A DNA stretch of 8,473 bases from Yoonia sp. (GCA_020627605.1 JAHDGO010000075.1:1-8473); one strand, 5' to 3'. Positions 1 to 6,805 are shown, counted from the first letter of the stretch. Notes: generated from the sequence alone by a model not told the origin. Program-made: numbers and translations.

Positions 1-1
1 C

Positions 2-316
<315 letters not shown>

Positions 317-337
317 TCATCGCCAAACGGCAAAATC

Positions 338-367
338 AAAAGCCCCCGCCTTGGCGGGGGCTTTTTT
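338..367. terminator. Bidirectional intrinsic terminator between rpoC and the convergent oxidoreductase gene
   Basis: The left arm AAGCCCCCGCC (340-350) pairs with GGCGGGGGCTT (353-363), an 11-bp GC-rich stem around a minimal loop. It is followed on the + strand by a run of six T (362-367), the classic layout for terminating rpoC. Read on the - strand, the same stem is followed by TTTTGATTTTG, so it can also terminate the leftward operon whose last gene stops at 410. Confidence 0.93.
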
Positions 368-409
368 GTTATGGCCGGTCTGATCCGCAGGGCGGTTTCG
401 GCAAACCCG

Positions 410-2464
410 TCAAAGATCAAGGATCAGCGGATCCTCTGACTGTGCCGGAACAGCGCAGCAGATCAGTGCCTCACCGTCGGCAGGGGTCAGCGCGGGCGTT
501 TGCGCATAGCTGACCGCGCCGGATTTGATCTTGCAGGCGCAACTGCCGCAGGACCCAGAGCGGCACCCGAAGTTGGGCGTCAGACCATGTGCCTCGGCAA
601 ACTCCAGCAATGTGCCATCGCCTGATTTCCAGCCTTGCTCCACCCCCGCCCTGGCGAAGGTGACGACGGCCTCTTCGGCGGCGGGCACGTCCGGTTCTGT
701 CGGTGCGGTCGCGCGGATCAGCGATGCGGGACCAAAGCTTTCCGCGAAAATGCGCCCGTCGTCGACGCCAAGTCCGATCAGGGTATCGTAGATCGCCTGC
801 ATGAAGCCGGCAGGCCCGCACAGATAGAAATCGTAATCGGCGATTGGCAGCAGCGATTGCAGCAGCTCTGCGTCAATCCGGCCAGCAACGTGGAAATCCT
901 GCCCGGCCGCTTCATCCCCCTTGGGCGCGCCGATCACCGACACATAGCGCAGCGCGCCCTGGCTCGCGTTCTGAAACGCGCTGAATTCAGCCGCAAAGGC
1001 CCGTTGGTCCGTGGTTTTCGCAGCATGGACGACGGTCAAACTGCGATGATGACGCCGCGACACGGCATTGGTCAGGGCGGCCCGCGCCATGGCAATCATC
1101 GGCGTGATCCCGACACCCCCGGCCAGCAGCACGGCGGGGCGTTTTTCATCCAGATCAAGCCAGAAGCCGCCTTTTGGCGCGCGGGTTTCGATGATGTCGC
1201 CCACCTTGATGGCGTCATGCAGGTGCCGCGAGACGACCCCCTCTTTCTTGACGGAAATGCGATAGGCGTCATCGGAGGGCGCAGAAGACAGGGTATAGGT
1301 CCGCGTTTGCGGCGTCTCGGCACCCTCTGGCGTGACCTTGATGGTCAGGAACTGGCCCGGCCGGAAGGGCATCATGATCCTCCCATCGCCCGGTTGCAGG
1401 TAGAAAGAGCGGATCACGCTGCTTTCATCGACGATCTTTGTGACCTTGAAAGGCCGCCATGCGGCGCGGTCAGCCTCCAGCTGATGGGCCTGCGCGGCCT
1501 GGTCCCAGTCACCGGTCAGCAGGGTGTTGGGCGAGGCTTCGCCGTCTTCCCATGTCATCGGGGCTGCGCCACGCAGGACATGCCCATGATCAAGATGAAA
1601 GCGCCAGGCGCGTTCCGCCCCTTTGAAGGCCCTGATCTCTGCATCGGGGTCCCACATCAGCGTGACGGTGCCTGTCAGCTGGATCAGATCGCCGGTCGCG
1701 AAATCGACAAACAGCAGCCCAGCTTTGGGGTTCACCATAAAGTTGCCCAGCGTGTTGAACGCAAAGTTCCCGATGTATTCGGGGATGGTGAGGGTGTTGC
1801 CGTCCACTTTGACAAAGCCCGGATTGCCGCCCCGGTGGCTGACATCGACACCGCCGGTGTCACGGGGGTCATCTTGCGGGTTGCTGCTGGCGACAAAGAA
1901 TGTATCCGCACCGCGAATGACGGCGGCGATATCGGATGGGATCGTTGTAAAACTGTCCTGTCTGGGGCCTGTGTCTGCCTGCGGGTCGCCCCGGAATTGT
2001 ACTCCGCGTGTGTGGATGTACTGCGGGCAGTTGCCGTAGGATTGCACCACATCGACTGACAGGCCATCTGCCGTCGCGCTGACGATGCCGTTCATGCGGT
2101 TGCGCCTGCGGGTCGGCAGTTCGATCCCGACAAAACCGACAGGCGCACCGGCGGTGGCATTCTGCCAAAACGGATCGCCGGCGATGCGACCGGGGGTCAA
2201 CTGCATCTTGCGGTCTGTCGGCGTTTGCAGAAATCCCGGCTGGCCGAACAGGACAGAGGCCCATGGCCAGCCGTTTTCATCAACGCTGCCTGCAAAGATC
2301 AGCGGCAGTTGGGCAAAAAAATCCCGGTGCTGCTGCGGCATGTAGGGGCGGTGTATCTTGCGCGCCATGTTGCTCTGGTGGTCCTTGCGGCCCAGCCTGT
2401 CATGCAGTTCCTGCTCGCCTGCGTGATAGGGCGAGGTGTCGCGGTTCCATCCCAGATCTTGCAT
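410..2464 (-). CDS. PNPOX-like / FAD-NAD(P) reductase / 2Fe-2S ferredoxin fusion oxidoreductase
   Basis: A 684-residue fusion protein, probably cytoplasmic (no signal peptide or membrane segment seen), that should pass electrons from NAD(P)H through FAD to a 2Fe-2S cluster and perhaps to an FMN-type domain. Residues about 35-300 resemble the pyridoxamine 5'-phosphate oxidase-like FMN-binding split barrel. Residues about 335-440 form a ferredoxin-reductase FAD barrel with the RTYTLSS motif (388-394). Residues about 443-580 are the NAD(P)-binding domain, with AGGVGITPM at 448-456 and CGP at 549-551. The C-terminal 90 residues are a plant-type ferredoxin with Cys634, Cys639, Cys642 (CX4CX2C) and a fourth ligand at Cys669 or Cys670. 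The start at 2464 is chosen because AAAGGAG lies 8 bases upstream; the frame is open to 2599, but that extension overlaps gst and reads as noise. It lies 13 bases after gst and shares its operon. The substrate is unknown; domain order resembles Hmp- or Vanillate-demethylase-type reductases with an extra N-terminal barrel. Confidence 0.9.
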   Translation of the reverse strand: MQDLGWNRDTSPYHAGEQELHDRLGRKDHQSNMARKIHRPYMPQQHRDFFAQLPLIFAGSVDENGWPWASVLFGQPGFLQTPTDRKMQLTPGRIAGDPFWQNATAGAPVGFVGIELPTRRRNRMNGIVSATADGLSVDVVQSYGNCPQYIHTRGVQFRGDPQADTGPRQDSFTTIPSDIAAVIRGADTFFVASSNPQDDPRDTGGVDVSHRGGNPGFVKVDGNTLTIPEYIGNFAFNTLGNFMVNPKAGLLFVDFATGDLIQLTGTVTLMWDPDAEIRAFKGAERAWRFHLDHGHVLRGAAPMTWEDGEASPNTLLTGDWDQAAQAHQLEADRAAWRPFKVTKIVDESSVIRSFYLQPGDGRIMMPFRPGQFLTIKVTPEGAETPQTRTYTLSSAPSDDAYRISVKKEGVVSRHLHDAIKVGDIIETRAPKGGFWLDLDEKRPAVLLAGGVGITPMIAMARAALTNAVSRRHHRSLTVVHAAKTTDQRAFAAEFSAFQNASQGALRYVSVIGAPKGDEAAGQDFHVAGRIDAELLQSLLPIADYDFYLCGPAGFMQAIYDTLIGLGVDDGRIFAESFGPASLIRATAPTEPDVPAAEEAVVTFARAGVEQGWKSGDGTLLEFAEAHGLTPNFGCRSGSCGSCACKIKSGAVSYAQTPALTPADGEALICCAVPAQSEDPLILDL

Positions 2465-2472
2465 GGCGCGCG

Positions 2473-2480
2473 CTCCTTTA
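2473..2480 (-). promoter_or_regulatory. Ribosome-binding site of the fusion oxidoreductase, overlapping the gst stop codon
   Basis: Read on the - strand the bases are TAAAGGAG, 8 bases before the ATG at 2464. The first three bases are the stop codon of the upstream gst gene, so terminating ribosomes end on the next gene's Shine-Dalgarno sequence. This fixes the start and suggests translational coupling. Confidence 0.8.
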
Positions 2481-3107
2481 TGCTGACTTGAGCGCGGCAA
2501 AGACATCCGCCGCTTTGCCCAAGGGTGTGAAACCGTCGATCGCCTCGACCCGGGCCAGCCATGCATTGATGGCGGGATAGGCATCAAGGCTATAGTCACC
2601 GTCAGTCACCCGCGCGATGTAGCCATAGCAGGCAAGGTCCGCGATGGTCGGCTGATCGCCAACCAGCCAGTCCTGTGCCGCAAGATGCGGTTCAAACAGC
2701 TGCGAGAACAGGGCGTCGGTCCTTGACTGCGCCTCGGCCAGATCGGCCTTCATGCCGATCACCTTGATCGCGCGTACAGTGAATGGCCCGCGTGCGATCT
2801 CATTGACGGCGACCGACAGCCACTCCTGCACTTTTGCCTGCGCCAAGGCATCGGTCGGCAGCCATTGGTTTGTGGCATCATACTTGCGGGCCAGATAGAT
2901 CAAGATCGCACTGGAATCGCGTAGAACAACGTCGCCATCGACCAGCACAGGCACCTGACCCAATGGGTTCATCGCCAGAAACTCGGGGTGCTTATGTTCG
3001 CCCGCTGGCAAGTTCACGACGATGTTTTCAAAGTCCTGCCCCAGTATGCCGAGGAGGGCTTCGGCACGGTGGGCATTGCCTGAAATGGGGTGTCCGTAAA
3101 GTTTCAT
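2478..3107 (-). CDS. Glutathione S-transferase family protein
   Basis: A complete 209-residue cytosolic glutathione S-transferase, which would conjugate glutathione to electrophiles or use it for reduction or isomerisation. The N-terminal thioredoxin-like domain (1-77) begins MKLYGHPISGNAHRAE, with Ser9 a candidate catalytic hydroxyl; it has the cis-proline loop GQVPVL (Pro53) and the DSSAILIYL segment (Asp64-Ser65), which in this fold binds the gamma-glutamyl part of glutathione. The all-helical C-terminal domain (about 85-205) carries the N-capping box TIAD (154-157) followed by LACYGYI. It lacks the SSCxWRVR-type active-site motif of maleylacetoacetate isomerase, so it is probably not maiA, despite fumarylacetoacetase elsewhere in the window. 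AGGA lies 11 bases before the ATG, which is rather long spacing. It is followed closely by the fusion oxidoreductase and preceded by lysR on the same strand. The substrate cannot be told from sequence. Confidence 0.92.
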   Translation of the reverse strand: MKLYGHPISGNAHRAEALLGILGQDFENIVVNLPAGEHKHPEFLAMNPLGQVPVLVDGDVVLRDSSAILIYLARKYDATNQWLPTDALAQAKVQEWLSVAVNEIARGPFTVRAIKVIGMKADLAEAQSRTDALFSQLFEPHLAAQDWLVGDQPTIADLACYGYIARVTDGDYSLDAYPAINAWLARVEAIDGFTPLGKAADVFAALKSA

Positions 3108-3122
3108 GATGATGACTTTCCT

Positions 3123-3145
3123 GTTGGTGAAGTGATGTCACCAAC
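3123..3145. promoter_or_regulatory. Perfect 8-bp inverted repeat abutting the gst ribosome-binding site
   Basis: GTTGGTGA (3123-3130) and TCACCAAC (3138-3145) are perfect inverted repeats separated by 7 bases. On the - strand the repeat ends at the base immediately before AGGAAAG (3122 to 3116), the gst Shine-Dalgarno. It could be an operator, or an mRNA hairpin (8-bp stem, 7-base loop) affecting gst translation. The dyad is seen directly; its role is inferred. Confidence 0.5.
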
Positions 3146-3165
3146 CAGCCTAAGCGGGCACCATT

Positions 3166-3180
3166 GTCTGTGATACAGAC
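3166..3180. promoter_or_regulatory. LysR-type T-N11-A box upstream of gst
   Basis: GTCTGT-GAT-ACAGAC is a perfect 6-bp dyad with a 3-base centre and contains T(3167)-N11-A(3179), the consensus layout of a LysR-family binding site. It lies about 60 bases upstream of the gst ATG and between lysR and gst, so it is a plausible site for the adjacent regulator. Binding is inferred from pattern and position only. Confidence 0.55.
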
Positions 3181-3189
3181 GATATCCTG

Positions 3190-3206
3190 AAAGACTGTCA
3201 GCCTTT
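3190..3206. promoter_or_regulatory. Operator-like dyad, copy 1 of the AAAGACTGNCAG element
   Basis: AAAGACTGTCAGCCTTT reads as AAAG-n-CTG-n-CAG-n-CTTT, a 17-bp dyad broken only at one symmetric pair. Its first 12 bases match 11 of 12 with the element at 4129-4140 upstream of lysR. It sits just downstream of the lysR stop and about 85 bases upstream of gst. A shared regulator site is an inference. Confidence 0.45.
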
Positions 3207-3216
3207 GGGTGACAAT

Positions 3217-4113
3217 TCAGCCAGGGCGACCAATGTGCGACCGGCCCATTTCCAGAAATCGTTTCAGCGCGTTTGATCGCACCTGACCCGGCGGCGTGAC
3301 CATGAACACCCCGCCTTTGCGCATCGACCAGTCAGGCAGCAGACGCTTCAGCCGTCCTGCGGCAAGATCATCCTCTATCATCACATCGGGAAGAATGGAA
3401 AACGCGGTGCCTTCCATCAGATAGGCCCGGATCGCCAGTGTGATGTTGATCTGCGTCGTGCCATTGACCGTGATCGTTTCCTGCAAACCGTCCTTGGTAA
3501 AGGTCCAGTCCGCTTGCCCCTCCAGCGCGTGACTGCGCACGAAAGGGACCGCGGACAGGTCCTGCGGCACCTTGGCGTTGATCCGGTCAAAGGATTCTGG
3601 TGTGCAAACGGGGATCTCCTCAAAATCCCGCAGCTTGCGCGCCAGATTGCTGGAATCCTTCAGCCAGCCGATGCGAAAGCCCACGTCATAGCGTTCTTCG
3701 ATCAGATCAACGCGCATGTCGTTGAGGAACAGATCGACCTCCACCTCCGGGTAGGCCCCCTGAAACCGGGCCACAAAAGGGGCGACATGGGACATGCCGT
3801 AGTCAACAGGTGCGGTGACCCGCAGCCGCCCCTTGGGCCGTTGATCGCGATCCAGCACCCGTTCGTAGGCGTTGTTGGCCTGGGTCAATGCGGCCTTGGC
3901 GTCTTCGAAGAATGCAAGCCCGGCATCGGTCGGCTGCATATGGCGGGTATTGCGCAGCAACAGCGGTGTGCCGATTTCCTGTTCGAGAATTTGCAACTGT
4001 TTGCTGACCACGGCCTTGCTGATGCCAAGTTGGCGCGCGGCGGCGGTGATTGTCCCGCTGTCAACAGTCGCCACAAAATAGGCGAGCCTGTTGAGGTTGT
4101 ACCGGATATCCAT
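3217..4113 (-). CDS. LysR-family transcriptional regulator (CrgA-like effector domain)
   Basis: A complete 298-residue LysR-type regulator. Residues 1-62 are the winged helix-turn-helix DNA-binding domain, with the helix-turn-helix around 21-40 (TITAAARQLGISKAVVSKQL) followed by the usual linker helix LEQEIGTPLLLRNTR. Residues about 90-290 form the periplasmic-binding-protein-like effector domain; the GRLRVTAPVDYG segment and the later YDVGFRIG segment fit the CrgA-like subgroup, whose members often control neighbouring oxidoreductase genes. The ATG at 4113 gives the standard N-terminus, but no good Shine-Dalgarno precedes it. It is divergent from the NAD(P)H-binding gene (206-bp gap) and lies 109 bp upstream of gst on the same strand, with operator-like repeats on both sides. 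It likely controls these genes and itself; the effector is unknown, perhaps a quinone or other electrophile given its neighbours. Confidence 0.93.
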   Translation of the reverse strand: MDIRYNLNRLAYFVATVDSGTITAAARQLGISKAVVSKQLQILEQEIGTPLLLRNTRHMQPTDAGLAFFEDAKAALTQANNAYERVLDRDQRPKGRLRVTAPVDYGMSHVAPFVARFQGAYPEVEVDLFLNDMRVDLIEERYDVGFRIGWLKDSSNLARKLRDFEEIPVCTPESFDRINAKVPQDLSAVPFVRSHALEGQADWTFTKDGLQETITVNGTTQINITLAIRAYLMEGTAFSILPDVMIEDDLAAGRLKRLLPDWSMRKGGVFMVTPPGQVRSNALKRFLEMGRSHIGRPG

Positions 4114-4118
4114 GATTT

Positions 4119-4170
4119 ACTGTTAGCCAAAGACTGACAGTTATTCAATATGCTTTGTCTTTAACTGACG
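4119..4170. promoter_or_regulatory. Divergent promoter/operator region of lysR with copy 2 of AAAGACTGNCAG
   Basis: This AT-richer stretch just upstream of the lysR start holds AAAGACTGACAG (4129-4140), nearly the same as the element at 3190. The perfect odd palindrome ACTG-A-CAGT lies at 4133-4141. A further ACTGAC copy lies at 4164-4169, 31 bases from the one at 4133 (about three helical turns), and ACTGT is found at 4119. Such phased repeats suit a LysR-type regulator binding site. No confident -35/-10 pair could be assigned for either direction. Confidence 0.45.
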
Positions 4171-4190
4171 GAGCTGCTGATCTAGGTCTG

Positions 4191-4310
4191 CTTCACACAA
4201 TGGAACAACACAATCCGAAACCCCAAACGCAACCTCTCGGACCACCCCCCAAGCGATCACATCGCTTTTCACGATCTCCCCGACGAAGCCACCCAACCCT
4301 ACAAACAAAG
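4191..4310 (+). promoter_or_regulatory. C-rich, G-poor leader with a small hairpin, upstream of the NAD(P)H-binding gene
   Basis: Over these 120 bases I count about 50 C against 14 G, a strong C>G bubble unlike the surrounding genes. It includes the 7-bp perfect inverted repeat AAGCGAT-CAC-ATCGCTT (4251-4267), followed by TTC. C-rich, unstructured leaders are the type of sequence loaded by Rho, so this may be an untranslated leader with Rho-dependent or attenuator-like control; that is inference. The stretch is also open in frame with the gene but looks non-coding. Confidence 0.4.
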
Positions 4311-4319
4311 GAAACTGTT

Positions 4320-4949
4320 ATGAAAATTCTATTGATTGGTGCCACCGGTATGGTCGGCAGCCGCATCCTGAACGAGGCCACACGCCGTGGTCATGACGTC
4401 ATCGCCGCAGCGCGCGCACCTGAAAGGATTGCTGCGCAGGACAATGTGAAAGCCGTCGCATTGGATATCACTGATGCGGCAGCCGTCACGGCGCAGGCGC
4501 ATGCAGCAGATGTCATCATCTCTGCCGTCAGCCCGCGCAACAGCGGCGATGCGATCAAGGATGCGGCCGCATCAACCCAGACCCTTGTTGCGGTCGGCAA
4601 GGCCACAGGCAAGCGCGTCGTCTCCGTTGGCGGTGCCGCAACACTGCACATGCCTGACGGCACGCCAGTGGTGAATTTCATCCCGGACGCGATCCTGCCG
4701 GAAGCGAAAGCGATGCGCAGCGCCTATGGCACTTTGGTCAAGGAAGACATCAATTTTGTCGTCGTCGCCCCCGGCGGCATGATCGCCCCCGGTGAAAGAA
4801 CAGAAACATTCCGCCTGGACGGTCGCCAGATTCTGACCTCTGACGAAGGCGGGATGAGCAACATCAGCGCCGAGGATTTTTCCATCGCGCTGCTGGACGA
4901 AGTGGAAGTGCCACAGCACTTCAACACGATCATCAACGTTGGTTACTGA
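4320..4949 (+). CDS. NAD(P)H-binding Rossmann-fold protein (NmrA/YwnB-like atypical SDR)
   Basis: A complete 209-residue protein with a single Rossmann domain of the NAD(P)H-binding, atypical short-chain dehydrogenase type (COG2910/YwnB-like). The glycine motif GATGMVG is at residues 7-13, after the first strand KILLI. A basic patch ARAPER (31-36) after the second strand suggests NADP preference. VVSVGGAATL (100-109) and the late FVVVAPGGM (146-154) are typical of the family. The classical catalytic YxxxK of ordinary SDRs is not obvious, so it may be a redox sensor or a reductase of small electrophiles or quinones. The start at 4320 is chosen because AAAGGA lies 7 bases upstream and the protein begins directly at the first Rossmann strand; the open frame back to 4155 encodes a Pro/Arg-rich, unfamily-like stretch. 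It is divergent from lysR, which probably controls it, and is followed by its own terminator. Confidence 0.88.
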   Translation: MKILLIGATGMVGSRILNEATRRGHDVIAAARAPERIAAQDNVKAVALDITDAAAVTAQAHAADVIISAVSPRNSGDAIKDAAASTQTLVAVGKATGKRVVSVGGAATLHMPDGTPVVNFIPDAILPEAKAMRSAYGTLVKEDINFVVVAPGGMIAPGERTETFRLDGRQILTSDEGGMSNISAEDFSIALLDEVEVPQHFNTIINVGY

Positions 4950-4958
4950 TCAGCACAG

Positions 4959-4985
4959 GCGGGGCCGGTCGCACGGCCCCGCTTT
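4959..4985 (+). terminator. Intrinsic terminator of the NAD(P)H-binding protein gene
   Basis: GCGGGGCCG (4959-4967) pairs with CGGCCCCGC (4974-4982), a perfect 9-bp stem with a 6-base loop, followed by TTTGCTT. It starts 10 bases after the stop codon. The T run is short, and the other strand has no T tract, so it serves mainly the + strand; it occupies most of the 38-bp gap to the convergent DUF2783 gene. Confidence 0.8.
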
Positions 4986-4987
4986 GC

Positions 4988-5170
4988 TTACTTTGCGGCT
5001 TCAAGGGCCGCGCGAATAATCTCCCGATCCCCGATATGATTGCACAGCGTCAGGACCAGCCGCGCGTTGTAGGCCGCACTTTCGTCGGCAGTCAGCCCGT
5101 CGTGGGCGCGCAGCAGTTCGTCGTAAAACCCGTCGGGGTCGGGGATGTTCGGCGATAGGTTCAATGGCAT
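4988..5170 (-). CDS. DUF2783 domain-containing small protein
   Basis: A complete 60-residue protein that I recognise as the DUF2783 family (usual length about 60), from the pattern FYDELLRAHDGLTADES, then NARLVLTLCNHIGDREIIRAAL. No function is established for this family to my knowledge. It has no signal peptide or membrane segment and appears to be two or three helices, with one Cys in the LCNHIGD segment. It starts 3 bases after the stop of the FAD monooxygenase, with AAGGG 7 bases before the ATG inside the end of that gene, so the two are almost certainly co-translated. The tight link suggests a small partner or stabilising subunit of the monooxygenase, which is an inference. It is the last gene of the leftward operon. 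Confidence 0.85.
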   Translation of the reverse strand: MPLNLSPNIPDPDGFYDELLRAHDGLTADESAAYNARLVLTLCNHIGDREIIRAALEAAK

Positions 5171-5173
5171 GGT

Positions 5174-6796
5174 TCAACCCTTTCCGATGGCGGTGGCGAT
5201 GGCGTCGCTGATCGCGGCTGCGTCATAATCATCCCAGCGCGCCAGAACATGCTGGTCAGGCCGGATCAGATAGACGGCCCGGTCCTTTGCCCCGAGATAG
5301 CGGTCTGTCAGGGCCGGACCGGGGGTGGCGACATGCACGATCTTTGTCGTGATCCCGTGCGCTTTCACCGGGGCAGGTGCCGTGCCGCCCAAGGCGAGGA
5401 TCGTGAATGCCCCCTCCAGATGGTCCAGCAGAAAACCGTTGTCGACCGGCGCATCAACGCATGTGGTGCCGGGCCGCGTGACCTTTGGCCCATCCATGGC
5501 GTCTGGTCCAAAACCGTCAAATCCATCGTAGCTGCACGGCACTGACAGCCGCCCGGAATTGACAAGGGGGCGGGCAAAGGCATGCGTGTTGGCCAGTGAC
5601 AGCACCGCGTTGCGGAACAGTTTGCTGAGGTTTGTCTTTGGCGTCATGAAATCGGTCGCGCGGGACGAATTCAGGATGTTTTCATCTGCTCCGAACTCCC
5701 GCTCGGTGGCGTAGGTGTCAAGCAGCGCATCATCGGCCAGCCCCTTGAGCACCAGATCAAGCTTCCAGGCCAGGTTGTCGGCATCCTGCACACCGGAGTT
5801 CGCCCCCCGCGCACCGAAGGGTGACACCTGATGCGCGCTGTCACCTGCAAAGAAGACCGGGCCATGGCGAAACCGTTCCATGCGTCTGCATTGGAAGGTG
5901 TAGATCGAGGTCCATTCCAAGGTGTAATCCGGTACGGTTCCGGTCTGGCTGGACAGCATCGCATCCACCCGCGCCCTGATCCGGTCGGGGTCCAGCTCAC
6001 TGGCGCGGTCGATGTCCCAGCCCAGCTGAAAATCGATGCGCCAGATATCGTCAGGCTGCTTGTGCAAAAGGGCCGATTGTCCGGCCCCCTCAAACGGGGG
6101 TTCAAACCAGAACCAACGCTCTGTGGGGAAGTCGGCCTTCATCTTGACGTCGGCGATCAGGAAGTTGTCTTCGAACACACGCCCGTCAAACGACAGCCCC
6201 AGCATATCGCGGGTCGGAGAGCGGGCCCCGTCGCAGGCGATCAGATAATCGGCCTCCAGCTGATAGGGGCCGTCGGGTGTGTCGACATCGACGCGCGCAT
6301 GGTCACCCTTGACCGTGACGCCGGTAACCCGGTTGCGCCCCCTGATTTCAATCGGCGCACCGGCGTTTTGCGCTGCGCGGATTTCATCCACAAGGAAGCG
6401 TTCGAAATAGGGTTGTTGCAGATTGATGAAGGCGGGATTGCGGTGCCCCTCTTCCGGCAGCAGATCAAAGGTGAACAATTGCCCATCGCCGTGAAACACA
6501 CGGCCCACATTCCAGACCACGCCTTTGTGGACCATAGGGCCACTGGCCCCCAGACGATTGGCGATATCAAGCGTCCGTTTGGCAAAACAGATCGCCTTGC
6601 TGCCTTGGCCCGCGCCATCGTGATCATCCAGCACAAGCGCTGGCGATCCTTTCTTGCCAAGATCAAGGGCGAGCGCCAGCCCAACCGGCCCGCCGCCGAT
6701 GATCACAACCGGGTGCCGCTGGACCGGCCCTGATTGTGCCGGGACCTTTTCATAGGGGTAGAGTTTGAACGCAGTTTGATATCTGACGGCGACCAT
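5174..6796 (-). CDS. FAD-dependent aromatic monooxygenase (class A flavoprotein hydroxylase)
   Basis: A complete 540-residue flavoprotein of the PheA/TfdB/MhpA class, which uses NAD(P)H and O2 to hydroxylate a phenolic ring. After a 28-residue lead, VVIIGGGPVGLALALDLG (about 30-47) is the FAD-binding GxGxxG motif (Gly34, Gly36, Gly39). CDGARSPTR (188-196) is the DG motif that binds both FAD and NAD(P)H. FFAGDSAHQVSPFGARGANSGVQDADNLAWKL (about 315-345) is the GD motif binding the ribityl chain. The last 100 or so residues, ending near VYLIRPDQHVLARW, match the thioredoxin-like C-terminal domain of the phenol hydroxylase group. The start at 6796 is chosen for its GGGAGG site 9 bases upstream; the frame is open back to 6988, but that part overlaps the upstream gene. 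It is 25 bases after the MBL gene and next to fumarylacetoacetase, so a substrate leading to homogentisate or a similar dihydroxy aromatic is plausible (compare 3-hydroxyphenylacetate 6-hydroxylase), but specificity is not visible. Confidence 0.9.
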   Translation of the reverse strand: MVAVRYQTAFKLYPYEKVPAQSGPVQRHPVVIIGGGPVGLALALDLGKKGSPALVLDDHDGAGQGSKAICFAKRTLDIANRLGASGPMVHKGVVWNVGRVFHGDGQLFTFDLLPEEGHRNPAFINLQQPYFERFLVDEIRAAQNAGAPIEIRGRNRVTGVTVKGDHARVDVDTPDGPYQLEADYLIACDGARSPTRDMLGLSFDGRVFEDNFLIADVKMKADFPTERWFWFEPPFEGAGQSALLHKQPDDIWRIDFQLGWDIDRASELDPDRIRARVDAMLSSQTGTVPDYTLEWTSIYTFQCRRMERFRHGPVFFAGDSAHQVSPFGARGANSGVQDADNLAWKLDLVLKGLADDALLDTYATEREFGADENILNSSRATDFMTPKTNLSKLFRNAVLSLANTHAFARPLVNSGRLSVPCSYDGFDGFGPDAMDGPKVTRPGTTCVDAPVDNGFLLDHLEGAFTILALGGTAPAPVKAHGITTKIVHVATPGPALTDRYLGAKDRAVYLIRPDQHVLARWDDYDAAAISDAIATAIGKG

Positions 6797-6805
6797 TTTG
6801 GTGAT

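Noticed and set aside
635..2059. Long + strand open frame (474 codons) antisense to the fusion oxidoreductase
   Set aside because: It lies fully opposite a gene with clear domains and motifs. GC-rich third positions suppress stop codons on the other strand, and its translation shows no recognisable domain.
2465..2599. 45-codon upstream extension of the fusion oxidoreductase
   Set aside because: It overlaps gst in another frame, has no family resemblance, and the strong AAAGGAG site points to the ATG at 2464.
2478..3107. Reading the GST as maleylacetoacetate isomerase (maiA), given the nearby fumarylacetoacetase
   Set aside because: The N-terminus lacks the SSCxWRVR-type motif of that enzyme, and the gene is in a separate operon with lysR and the fusion reductase.
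4155..4319. 55-codon in-frame extension of the NAD(P)H-binding protein, with an internal ATG at 4200
   Set aside because: The peptide is Pro/Arg/His-rich and unlike the family, there is no Shine-Dalgarno before either upstream start, and the Rossmann strand begins exactly at the ATG at 4320, which has a good site.
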